DNA from: Clostridia bacterium
GTDB lineage: Bacteria > Bacillota > Clostridia > Oscillospirales > Acutalibacteraceae
Direction of reading: 5' to 3'
DNA length: 16,553 nucleotides
Assembly (NCBI GenBank): GCA_900768075.1
Contig: CAAGBN010000027.1
Coordinates: 1-16,553 of the forward strand
The translations under genes and the position numbers were made by a program. Positions 7,007 through 13,866 of the stretch are shown here, piece after piece (within the stretch, counting starts at the first letter, position 1; each line of letters starts with the position of its first letter). The notes beneath the pieces were generated by a model. That model saw only the letters and a program-made list of their open reading frames with translations, did no database searches and was not told the DNA's origin.

Positions 7007-8197
7007 ATGCTTAAAAAGATTATATGCATCATATTAACACTGCTTATAGCTGCTGTGTTTACAGCCTGCGGTCTTCACAGCGATGAGGATAACCCCACGC
7101 TTGATATTCACGAAAATGCTGTTTTTGACGGCAAGCTTGAGGAAAGCACCAACAGCATCGGCGACGAGGACTCTTTTATTTTCACCTGGATGACCTACAG
7201 TGAAATCGCTGTAACAGACAAGCTGAAAGAAAAATTCTCTTACGAGAAATATATAAGCTCACTTTTTAAAAGGATGAAGCAAGCAGGAATTACAGACTGC
7301 TTTGTTCACGTCAGAGCCTTTGCAGATGCCATGTACTCTTCCGAATATTATCCTGTCAGCGTTTATTCTGAAAAAGCGGAGGGCTTTGATCCTTTTTCTG
7401 TTGTAGTCTCTTTGGCACAAAGCTACGGAATAGGTGTTCATGCCTGGATTAACCCTTACCGTATCAGCAGTAAGCCTCTGACAAAGGACAGCTATTATTA
7501 TAAAGAAAGCAAAGAGAAAAACAGCAATATTATATCTGTCGGGTCGGGAGTGTATTTCAATCCCTGCAGACTTCAGGTGCAAAAGCTGATTATTCAGGGA
7601 GTGGACGAGCTTTTGAAAAGCTATGATATAAAGGGCATACATATAGACGATTATTTTTATCCCCCTGATTTCGACGACGAGGACAAGGCTGACTACGAGG
7701 CATATATCAGAAATGGAGGTAAGCTTAGTCTTAGTCAGTGGCGAAAGGAAAACGTAAACAGCCTCGTGTCGGCTATTTATACCAAGGTCAAGGCCTATGG
7801 CGATGATAAGATTTTTTCAATAAGTCCTGCAGGCAACATAAAAAGAAATGATAAGGAAATCTATGCTGATGTCAAGCTGTGGTGCAAGGGTGGCTACTGC
7901 GATATAATATTACCGCAGATATACTTCGGCTTTGAAAATGAAACGCTGCCCTTTGAAGAGTGTCTCAATAGCTGGTTGGAAATCACGGACACAGATAAGG
8001 TCACTCTGATACCTGCACTGGCTCTTTATAAAAGAGGCAAAGAAGATATATATGCAGGCAAAGGAAAAAACGAGTGGCTGAAAAATGATGATGTAATCAC
8101 AGCTCAGATTGATTTGGTCAGGGAGAAGAATTGTCGGGGCTTTGCACTCTACAGCAGTTCATATATAAACATTTCTGAAACTTTTATTGCAGGGTAG
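7007..8197 (+). CDS. GHL10/DUF187 family glycoside hydrolase-like lipoprotein
   Basis: This 396-aa protein has a lipoprotein signal (LLIAAVFTAC) with lipid-acceptor C21, so it is tethered outside the membrane. The mature part matches the GHL10 (PF02638, YngK-like) TIM-barrel family: FIFTWMTYSEI (57-67), AGITDCFVHVRAFADAMY (93-110), VHAWINPYR (144-152), GIHIDDYFYP (210-219, the conserved acidic pair at a strand end), FSISPAGN (270-277) and ILPQIYFGF (301-309). The length is near the family norm without extra domains. These proteins are thought to cleave glycan, possibly peptidoglycan-related, but the substrate is unproven. AGGGGAG lies 9 nt before the ATG. The gene is followed 66 bp later by a cell-wall amidase, which suggests a joint role in wall turnover or sporulation (inference). 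Confidence 0.9.
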   Translation: MLKKIICIILTLLIAAVFTACGLHSDEDNPTLDIHENAVFDGKLEESTNSIGDEDSFIFTWMTYSEIAVTDKLKEKFSYEKYISSLFKRMKQAGITDCFVHVRAFADAMYSSEYYPVSVYSEKAEGFDPFSVVVSLAQSYGIGVHAWINPYRISSKPLTKDSYYYKESKEKNSNIISVGSGVYFNPCRLQVQKLIIQGVDELLKSYDIKGIHIDDYFYPPDFDDEDKADYEAYIRNGGKLSLSQWRKENVNSLVSAIYTKVKAYGDDKIFSISPAGNIKRNDKEIYADVKLWCKGGYCDIILPQIYFGFENETLPFEECLNSWLEITDTDKVTLIPALALYKRGKEDIYAGKGKNEWLKNDDVITAQIDLVREKNCRGFALYSSSYINISETFIAG

Positions 8198-8224
8198 TTG
8201 AAAATTTACAAATTGTGTTATAAT
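8198..8224 (+). promoter_or_regulatory. Probable extended -10 promoter for the amidase gene
   Basis: TTGAAA (8198-8203), 15 nt, then TATAAT (8219-8224) preceded by TGT (extended -10). The spacing is short, so the extended -10 probably does most of the work. It begins directly at the stop codon of the GHL10 gene. Confidence 0.55.
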
Positions 8225-8263
8225 AAAAGATACAGCGAATTTTAATATCAAAGGATTTACAGT

Positions 8264-10048
8264 ATGAAAAAAATCAGGAATATAATTACTGTTATAGTTG
8301 TTTTAATTGCCCTTGTTATAACAGGGGCTATGGTAGTTTATTTCAGACAGGAGAATAGTGTATCTGATCTTACTCAGACAAGCTATGCAACAGCTGAGGA
8401 GATGTATCTTGATAATCTAATTGATTCTGTTTCTCCCTCGGATGTTATATATGTTTCACCAAAAGAAAAGGTGAAGTTCACGGTTGTGGCATACTCAAAG
8501 GCTGATGTGACACTCAGAGTCGGTACAAAAAGATATCAGGCAAAGCCTGCCGATAAGAAAACTCAGGGTTATACGGCATTTACCGTTAAGGTGACAATGC
8601 CATCAAGCAAGGAGGAGATAGAAGCATTAGGCTCAGTTTCGGTTCTTGCTATCTGTAATGAAAACAGTGTTCAGCTTGCAGGTCCTCAGGTGTACCCTGC
8701 CGAGGAAATGCCAACTACGGAAAAACAGCAGGTTACAGAGCTTTTTGCAGGTAACTATGTGCCTGACCTGCCGGATGATGCATATGAATACACTACATTG
8801 CCCTCGGTGAATAAGGTGCCATCTGTAAGCACAACAACATCGCCCTCCATTCAGTCGGGCTTTACAGGAAATCAGATGTGCGTTGTCACAAAAAGCTTTG
8901 CTGATACCTGGCCATTAATTTCCGGGGATGATACCTATGTTCCCTACTACACACCGCTGATTTACGGAACTATGGACTATGTAACTGCAGCAAGCGAGGC
9001 TTATAATGAAGATGACGGTGAAATGGTATATTTCTATGAGCTTTCTTCTGGCAGGAAAGTCAAAAGAGATAATGTTCAGCTTATAGCTCAGCAGAATCTT
9101 TCGTCAAATGCTATAAGTGTTGTTTCCTCAACAGGATACGGCGGAACGCTGACTATTAAGCTCAGCCCCTCCTGGAAGGTGCCCTATGCATTTACATATA
9201 ATCCACAGAACTATTATTCGGCATATGGCAAGCTCTATAATGTCACAGGCTTTACTGCAAACTATCTGCAGATGACCTTCTATCATACAGCCTCAGCTAC
9301 AGGTAACATAGATGCAAGTGGCAGTGATGTTATATCCTCAGCATATTGGAATGTATCGGGCAATACAGCAACTCTCACTATGCCTCTTCGTTTCGGCGGT
9401 AAATATTACGGTTACAGTATTGAATATGACGAAGCAGGCTATATGACTATTACAATACATAATAAGCCCCAGACTCTCCGAGGCAGTGTGATTCTTCTTG
9501 ATCCGGGTCACGGTGGCAATGATCCGGGAGCCTTGGGTCTTGGTGGAGCAGTATATGAAAGTAACGTAAACTATGCTCTTGCTTACTACACTAAGCTTTC
9601 TCTTGAAGCAAAGGGTGCTACAGTTTATATGACACGAGGCGGTGATACTACCGTAGAACTCGAAGACAGAAAAACTATGGTACGCTCACTGAAACCTGAC
9701 TTGTTCATATCAATTCACAGTAACGGCAGCACAGATAAGAACAAAATTGGCACATCAGTATATTATTACAAGCCGTTTTCTTTCAACTTGGCAAATAATA
9801 TTTACTCAAGACTCCTTGATGTGTTCAGAAACAGCCTCTACTACGGTCGCAGTGACCTTTATGATGATATTGCCGACGGTAGTATATACTATCCTTTCAG
9901 TGTGACAAGGCTTGAAGATTGTCCTGCAGTTTTGATTGAGACGGGATATGTTACCAATGACAGCGAATGCCTCAAGCTTATAGACACAGCAAATCAGCAA
10001 AGACTGGCAGATGCAATAGCCACAGGTATAGAAATGACCCTGAGCTAA
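8264..10048 (+). CDS. N-acetylmuramoyl-L-alanine amidase (Amidase_3), membrane-anchored
   Basis: This 594-aa zinc amidase is predicted to cut the amide bond between MurNAc and the stem peptide outside the cell. An N-terminal membrane anchor (9-27) is followed by a threonine/serine-rich linker around 150-200, a beta-rich non-catalytic region (about 60-400), and the C-terminal Amidase_3 domain (408-594). The zinc-ligand and catalytic residues are all present: H416 in DPGHGG, E432 in YESN, H485 in SIHSN and E559 in VLIETGYVTN. The N-terminal 400 residues show no SPOR, LysM, CW-binding or AMIN motif I recognise. It follows the GHL10 lipoprotein and its stop overlaps the convergent bofA-like stop by 4 nt. 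The gene symbol (cwlC/cwlD/lytC type) cannot be decided. Confidence 0.92.
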   Translation: MKKIRNIITVIVVLIALVITGAMVVYFRQENSVSDLTQTSYATAEEMYLDNLIDSVSPSDVIYVSPKEKVKFTVVAYSKADVTLRVGTKRYQAKPADKKTQGYTAFTVKVTMPSSKEEIEALGSVSVLAICNENSVQLAGPQVYPAEEMPTTEKQQVTELFAGNYVPDLPDDAYEYTTLPSVNKVPSVSTTTSPSIQSGFTGNQMCVVTKSFADTWPLISGDDTYVPYYTPLIYGTMDYVTAASEAYNEDDGEMVYFYELSSGRKVKRDNVQLIAQQNLSSNAISVVSSTGYGGTLTIKLSPSWKVPYAFTYNPQNYYSAYGKLYNVTGFTANYLQMTFYHTASATGNIDASGSDVISSAYWNVSGNTATLTMPLRFGGKYYGYSIEYDEAGYMTITIHNKPQTLRGSVILLDPGHGGNDPGALGLGGAVYESNVNYALAYYTKLSLEAKGATVYMTRGGDTTVELEDRKTMVRSLKPDLFISIHSNGSTDKNKIGTSVYYYKPFSFNLANNIYSRLLDVFRNSLYYGRSDLYDDIADGSIYYPFSVTRLEDCPAVLIETGYVTNDSECLKLIDTANQQRLADAIATGIEMTLS

Positions 10049-10293
10049 ACAAGCACGAGTGCAATAACTCCCGATATTCCGAAAACGGCACTGATGCAGA
10101 GGGTTATGTAATTGAGTGCTATACTTACACCTGTCAGAGAAGTCAGCAGATTGACGGCAAACAGTGCGCCGATACCCGATATGGCAGAAAGTATCAGATA
10201 TTTTATGAAATGTCCTGATTTAATCAGAGTTACTGCAACGGCAAGGATTCCGACAGCGACAGTTATAATCAAAACAGTTAAATTACCGTACAT
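10045..10293 (-). CDS. bofA: BofA-like pro-sigma-K processing inhibitor
   Basis: This 82-aa very hydrophobic protein has about three membrane segments (4-23, 30-50, 55-82). The C-terminal half has the BofA pattern: GALFAVNLLTSLTGVSIALNY (42-62), then a FGISGVIALVLV tail resembling the family ending G(I/V)PGV.LL. In Bacillus, BofA sits in the mother-cell membrane around the forespore and with SpoIVFA holds the protease SpoIVFB inactive until sigma-K is needed. GGAGG precedes the ATG by about 6 nt. It stands alone here: no spoIVF genes and no recR neighbour. Its TAG stop overlaps the amidase TAA, so no terminator fits between them. The family call rests on short motifs. Confidence 0.78.
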   Translation of the reverse strand: MYGNLTVLIITVAVGILAVAVTLIKSGHFIKYLILSAISGIGALFAVNLLTSLTGVSIALNYITLCISAVFGISGVIALVLV

Positions 10294-10320
10294 AAAAACC
10301 TCCGTAAAAATAAATTGTTG

Positions 10321-10349
10321 TTGACTGTTACGCTAATAAATAATATAAT
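10321..10349 (+). promoter_or_regulatory. Sigma-A promoter for manA
   Basis: TTGACT (10321-10326), 17 nt, then TATAAT (10344-10349), about 35 nt before the manA ATG. It lies in the 91-bp divergent gap with the bofA-like gene. Confidence 0.8.
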
Positions 10350-10384
10350 AAAACTCAAGGATTTATGATAAGGAGATTTTCAAT

Positions 10385-11347
10385 ATGAAAATTTTAAAGC
10401 TTTCACCTACAATTAAAGATTATATATGGGGCGGTACACGCCTTTCAAGAGAGTTTGAAATGGTGTCCTTTACCGACAGACAGGCTGAGGCATGGGTGCT
10501 TTCCTGCCACGGTGACGGTGAATGTATAATCGAAAATACCGACTTTAAGGGCAGAACTCTCAGTGATGTGCTTAAAAATGAGGGCAAGGACTACCTTGGT
10601 ACAAACTGCAAGAAATATGAAAACTTCCCTATTCTCATAAAGCTTATTGATGCTAAGGATAACCTTTCAGTTCAGGTGCATCCCGATGATGAGTATGCAC
10701 TCAGAGTTGAGGGCGAGTACGGCAAAACAGAAGCCTGGTATATTATGGATTGCGATGATGATGCAGAAATTATCTATGGCTTCAAAAATGATATCACCAA
10801 GGAAGAATTCAGAAAGAGCATCGAAGAAAACACTCTTACTGATTATGTCAACAGAGTCAAGGTTAAAAAAGGTGACATCTTCTTTATTGAAGCAGGTACT
10901 CTTCACGCTATCTGCAAGGGCATCCTTTTAGCAGAGGTTCAGCAGAATTCCAATACAACCTACAGGGTTTACGATTACGGCAGATTACAGAACGGCAAGC
11001 CACGTGAGCTTCACGTTGAAAAGGCACTTGATGTAACCTCAACAAAGGCACTCGATGCTTCGGGCAAGCCTATGGGTGAGACCGTAGAAAAAGACGGCTA
11101 CAGTGAGACTCTTCTCACAAAGTGTGATATCTTCTCAATGAAGAGACTCGACATCACTGAAAAGGCAGAGGTTATTGCAGACGAAAAGTCTTTCGTATCA
11201 CTTGTTGCACTTGAGGGTAATGGTGTGGTTATGCACGAGGACACCTGTGTAACTCTCTATAAGGGTGAAAGCTTATTTATACCTGCTTGCTTTGGTAAGG
11301 TAGAAATCTTAGGCAGTGTAACTGTTCTTGAGTCAAGAGTAGAATAA
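10385..11347 (+). CDS. manA: Mannose-6-phosphate isomerase, class I
   Basis: This 320-aa zinc enzyme interconverts mannose 6-phosphate and fructose 6-phosphate in the cytoplasm. The length fits the short Firmicute class I form. Metal-site motifs are in place: Q97 and H99 in SVQVHPDD, E116 in GKTEAWY and H174 in AGTLHAI. The active-site arginine region TYRVYDYGR is at 192-200. The N-terminal KDYIWGGTRL (11-20) is also typical. AAGGAG sits about 9 nt before the ATG. It has its own promoter and no sugar operon around it, so it probably serves general mannose use or supply of mannose precursors for surface polymers (inference). The next transcript, ribU, starts directly after its stop. Confidence 0.93.
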   Translation: MKILKLSPTIKDYIWGGTRLSREFEMVSFTDRQAEAWVLSCHGDGECIIENTDFKGRTLSDVLKNEGKDYLGTNCKKYENFPILIKLIDAKDNLSVQVHPDDEYALRVEGEYGKTEAWYIMDCDDDAEIIYGFKNDITKEEFRKSIEENTLTDYVNRVKVKKGDIFFIEAGTLHAICKGILLAEVQQNSNTTYRVYDYGRLQNGKPRELHVEKALDVTSTKALDASGKPMGETVEKDGYSETLLTKCDIFSMKRLDITEKAEVIADEKSFVSLVALEGNGVVMHEDTCVTLYKGESLFIPACFGKVEILGSVTVLESRVE

Positions 11348-11353
11348 AAATCA

Positions 11354-11382
11354 TTGACAAAATCGTTTGTCAGTGCTATGAT
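11354..11382 (+). promoter_or_regulatory. Sigma-A promoter for the FMN riboswitch-ribU transcript
   Basis: TTGACA (11354-11359), 17 nt, then TATGAT (11377-11382) with TGC just before it (extended -10). An inverted repeat TGACAAA-ATCG-TTTGTCA (11355-11372) overlaps the -35 and the spacer. Confidence 0.85.
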
Positions 11383-11394
11383 AATAACAGAAGA

Positions 11395-11503
11395 TATCTT
11401 CGGGGCGGGGTGAAATTCCCCACCGGTGGTAAAGCCCACGAGCCAATTTGGTTGATTCGGTGCAATTCCGAAGCCGACGGTACAGTCCGGATGAAAGAAG
11501 AGG
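11395..11503 (+). promoter_or_regulatory. FMN riboswitch (RFN element)
   Basis: The RFN core is easily read: GGGGCGGGGTGAAATTCCCC, ACCGGTGGT, AAAGCCCACGAGCC, GATTCGGTGCAATTCCGAAGCCGACGGT, then ACAGTCCGGATGAAAGAAGA. The P1 helix is TCTTC (11397-11401) with GAAGA (11497-11501). It starts about 8 nt after the predicted transcription start and is followed by a terminator and then ribU, so FMN should shut off riboflavin uptake by transcription termination. Confidence 0.97.
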
Positions 11504-11523
11504 TAATATCGTCTTATTACTAC

Positions 11524-11556
11524 ACCCCGCTTATTTTTGGCGGGGTATTTTTATTT
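11524..11556 (+). terminator. FMN riboswitch expression-platform terminator
   Basis: ACCCCGC (11524-11530) pairs with GCGGGGT (11540-11546) around a 9-nt loop, followed by ATTTTTATTT. The 3' arm is identical to aptamer bases 11405-11411, so the 5' arm can pair with the aptamer core instead. Confidence 0.92.
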
Positions 11557-11568
11557 GAGGTGAAAAAT

Positions 11569-12162
11569 ATGAAAAATCAGAAAGTACACAAAATGACTAT
11601 CACAGCAATAATGGGCGCAGTGGGCTTCGTGCTTATGCTGCTTGAATTTCCTCTTGCTTTTATGATTCCGTCATTTATCAAGTTTGACTTCTCCGAGCTT
11701 CCTGCACTTATCACTGCTTTTGCAGTAGGCCCTTGGTGGGGTGTGCTTGTCTGCTTGATTAAGAATGTCCTTCACTTATTTGTGAGTCAGACAGCAGGTG
11801 TCGGTGAGCTTTCAAACTTTGTTCTCGGTGCAATTTTTGTTTTAGGTGCAGGCACAGTATACAAATACAAAAAGACAAGAGCAGGTGCCCTTATAGGCTC
11901 ACTTGTCGGTGCAATCCTTATGGCAGGCATCAGTGTAGCGACAAACTATTTCTTTGTTTATCCTATTTACGCAAAGATGCTTATTCCTATGGATGCTATA
12001 ATTGCAATGTATTCTGCAATTTTACCCAAGGCAGATACGCTGATTGAGACACTTGTTATTTTCAATCTGCCCTTTAATCTTGCAAAAGGTCTTATAGATG
12101 CGGCTATCTGCTTTATGGTGTATAAAAAACTTTCACCAATACTTAAAAATACTAAAAAATAA
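11569..12162 (+). CDS. ribU: Riboflavin ECF transporter substrate-binding protein RibU
   Basis: This 197-aa integral membrane S-component binds riboflavin and docks on a shared energising module (EcfA-EcfA'-EcfT, not in this window). About six hydrophobic segments are visible. RibU hallmarks include the FIKFDFSELPALITAFAVGPWWG stretch and KNVLHLFVSQTAGVGELSNF. The true start is the ATG at 11569, 8 nt after GAGG (11557-11560). The open frame continues upstream to 11410, but that part is the riboswitch RNA. Expression is controlled by the FMN riboswitch and terminator. The next promoter (metK) starts 4 bp after the stop. Confidence 0.95.
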   Translation: MKNQKVHKMTITAIMGAVGFVLMLLEFPLAFMIPSFIKFDFSELPALITAFAVGPWWGVLVCLIKNVLHLFVSQTAGVGELSNFVLGAIFVLGAGTVYKYKKTRAGALIGSLVGAILMAGISVATNYFFVYPIYAKMLIPMDAIIAMYSAILPKADTLIETLVIFNLPFNLAKGLIDAAICFMVYKKLSPILKNTKK

Positions 12163-12165
12163 CAG

Positions 12166-12194
12166 TTGACAAACAGTTATAAAACTGTTATAAT
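12166..12194 (+). promoter_or_regulatory. Consensus sigma-A promoter for the SAM riboswitch-metK transcript
   Basis: TTGACA (12166-12171), 17 nt, then TATAAT (12189-12194) with an extended -10 TG: a full consensus. The spacer is an inverted repeat AACAGTT-ATAA-AACTGTT (12172-12189). The region can also be read as three 11-bp units starting at 12161, 12172 and 12183 (AACAGTTGACA, AACAGTTATAA, AACTGTTATAA). Confidence 0.92.
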
Positions 12195-12214
12195 GTCAAG
12201 CGCAAAAACGAATA

Positions 12215-12313
12215 CTTCCTTATTAAGAGTAGCGGAGGGAACAGGCCCGTTGAAGCTCGGCAACCTACATTTGCAAGGTGCTAAATCCTGCGGTCTGACC
12301 GGAAGATAAGGCT
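12215..12313 (+). promoter_or_regulatory. SAM-I riboswitch (S box)
   Basis: S-box core elements in order: TTATTAAGAGTAGCGGAGGGA, CAGGCCCGTTGAAGCTCGGCAACC, AAGGTGCTAAATCC and GGAAGATAAG. P1 is CCTTAT (12218-12223) with ATAAGG (12306-12311). The P4 region holds TCC-TGC-GGT-CTG-ACC-GGA. It lies about 18 nt after the predicted start of transcription and upstream of a terminator and metK, so high SAM should stop synthesis of SAM synthetase. Confidence 0.97.
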
Positions 12314-12319
12314 TTATAC

Positions 12320-12350
12320 CTGCGGTCGGATGCGGCCGCAGTTTTTGTTT
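12320..12350 (+). terminator. SAM riboswitch expression-platform terminator
   Basis: CTGCGGTC (12320-12327) pairs with GGCCGCAG (12334-12341), 8 bp with one G-U and a 6-nt loop GGATGC, followed by TTTTTGTTT. The 5' arm repeats aptamer bases 12288-12295 exactly. Confidence 0.9.
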
Positions 12351-12405
12351 GATAAGGAAAAAGAGTTACAGTAAATCAAAAATTTTAATATAAAGGAGCA
12401 CTAAA

Positions 12406-13587
12406 ATGGCAAGATTTCTTTTCACATCAGAATCAGTAACAGAAGGTCATCCCGATAAAATCTGTGACCAGATCTCAGACGCAGTACTCGACGATATTTA
12501 TGCTCACGACCCTCAGGCTCGTGTAGCTTGTGAAACAACAGCAACAACAGGTCAGATCCTTGTTATGGGCGAAATCAGCTCAACATATAAGCCTGATGTA
12601 GCTAAAATTGCAAGAAAGGTAGTTTGCGACATCGGTTACGATGACGGTGCAAAGGGCTTTGACGGCAACACTTGTGCAGTTCTTGTAGCACTTGATGAGC
12701 AGTCACCTGATATTGCTATGGGTGTTGATAAGTCACTTGAGCTTAAAGATGGTGAAGAGGATGCATACAATCTTCACGGTGCAGGCGACCAGGGCATGAT
12801 GTTCGGCTTTGCTTGTGATGAAACTCCCGAGCTTATGCCTCTTCCCATTTCACTTGCACATAAGCTTGCAAAGAAGCTTACAGAGGTTCGTAAGAACGGC
12901 ACACTCGCTTATCTCAGAGCAGACGGTAAGAGCCAGGTAACTGTACAGTATGATGAAAACGGCAAGCCCGAAAGCGTAACTGCAGTTGTTGTATCATCAC
13001 AGCACAGTGCTGATGTCGAGCTTTCTCAGATAAGAGAAGATATCAAAAAACATGTAATTGAGCCGGTTATTCCTGCTGAGCTTATGACAGCAGAAACCAA
13101 GATTTATGTTAACCCCACAGGCCGTTTTGTAACAGGTGGACCTCAGGGAGACAGCGGTCTTACAGGCAGAAAGATTATCGTTGATACCTACGGAGGATAT
13201 TCACGTCACGGTGGTGGTGCATTCTCAGGCAAGGACCCCACAAAGGTAGACAGAAGTGCAGCATATGCAGCAAGATACGTAGCTAAGAATATCGTAGCAG
13301 CAGGCCTTGCATCAAAGTGCGAAGTTCAGCTTGCATATGCAATCGGTGTAGCTAAGCCTGTATCAGTAATGGTTGATACTTTCGGCACGGGTACAATCGG
13401 TGATGACCAAATCAGCGAAATTGTGAATAAGGTATTCGACCTTCGTCCTGCAGCAATCATTGATACTCTCGGTCTCAGAGCTCCCATCTACCGTCAGCTT
13501 GCAGCTTACGGTCACATCGGCAGAGAAGACCTTGGTGTTCAGTGGGAAAAGACTGACAAGGTTGATGCAATTAAAGCATTAGTATAA
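12406..13587 (+). CDS. metK: S-adenosylmethionine synthetase
   Basis: This 393-aa enzyme makes S-adenosylmethionine from methionine and ATP in the cytoplasm. All main motifs are intact: GHPDKICDQISDAVLD (14-29), GEISST (55-60), the hexapeptide-type loop GAGDQGMMFGFA (125-136), GRFVTGGPQGDSGLTGRKI, the P-loop-like GGGAFSGKDPTKVDRSAAY and YAIGVAKPVS. The length is standard. AAAGGAGC lies about 8 nt upstream of the ATG. Synonymous codons are more biased (frequent CTT, GCA, TCA, AAG) than in neighbouring genes, as expected of a highly expressed gene. Control is by the S-box leader: high SAM favours the terminator at 12320. Confidence 0.98.
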   Translation: MARFLFTSESVTEGHPDKICDQISDAVLDDIYAHDPQARVACETTATTGQILVMGEISSTYKPDVAKIARKVVCDIGYDDGAKGFDGNTCAVLVALDEQSPDIAMGVDKSLELKDGEEDAYNLHGAGDQGMMFGFACDETPELMPLPISLAHKLAKKLTEVRKNGTLAYLRADGKSQVTVQYDENGKPESVTAVVVSSQHSADVELSQIREDIKKHVIEPVIPAELMTAETKIYVNPTGRFVTGGPQGDSGLTGRKIIVDTYGGYSRHGGGAFSGKDPTKVDRSAAYAARYVAKNIVAAGLASKCEVQLAYAIGVAKPVSVMVDTFGTGTIGDDQISEIVNKVFDLRPAAIIDTLGLRAPIYRQLAAYGHIGREDLGVQWEKTDKVDAIKALV

Positions 13588-13602
13588 TCTTATTGTCAAG
13601 TA

Positions 13603-13636
13603 GAGGGAGAAAGTTTGCTTTCTCCTTCTTTTTTTT
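13603..13636 (+). terminator. Terminator after metK
   Basis: GAGGGAGAAAG (13603-13613) pairs with CTTTCTCCTTC (13618-13628), 11 bp with one G-U and a TTTG loop, followed by TTTTTTTT. It lies 16 nt after the metK stop. Confidence 0.93.
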
Positions 13637-13649
13637 GTCGGTGCTTGTA

Positions 13650-13742
13650 GGTGGGCGGCGGCTCCATGCCCGAACTGCGTTCGGGTCGGCGACTGTGTCG
13701 CCGCAAATCGCCTTAGGCGATTTAATGGAGCCGCTTCTCACC
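13650..13742. repeat. Cloverleaf repeat, copy 1 (closing helix with three hairpins)
   Basis: The closing helix GCGGCTCCAT (13658-13667) pairs with ATGGAGCCGC (13725-13734) and extends outward by GGTGGG/TCTCACC-type pairs to 13650/13742. Inside are three perfect hairpins in a row, each with a 3-nt loop: CCCGAAC-TGC-GTTCGGG (13669-13685), CGGCGAC-TGT-GTCGCCG (13687-13703) and AAATCGCC-TTA-GGCGATTT (13705-13723). Only single bases separate the helices. It shares plan and closing sequence with copy 2 at 16432. It lies 63 bp past the metK stop, after a full terminator, so it is not needed to end metK. No coding potential is seen. Confidence 0.9.
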
Positions 13743-13785
13743 TTTACTGCTGACTTTCCTGCGTACCGATAAACTCAATCTTCCC

Positions 13786-13814
13786 TTGACTCAAGTGAAA
13801 GTAAATGGTATAAT
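13786..13814 (+). promoter_or_regulatory. Sigma-A promoter for the NAD(P)HX repair gene
   Basis: TTGACT (13786-13791), 17 nt, then TATAAT (13809-13814) with TGG before it (extended -10), about 52 nt before the ATG at 13867. Confidence 0.85.
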
Positions 13815-13866
13815 TTACAAGATACACAATAAATATTAATTATATGAGTAAAGGTGGTATTCCATT

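Noticed and set aside
9967..10324. Plus-strand frames of 70-83 codons opposite the bofA-like gene
   Set aside because: The minus-strand reading gives a clean three-helix BofA-like protein with GGAGG; the plus frames are polar and without any domain.
11410..11568. N-terminal extension of the ribU open frame
   Set aside because: It lies in the FMN aptamer and terminator; the ATG at 11569 has a good GAGG and begins the RibU homology.
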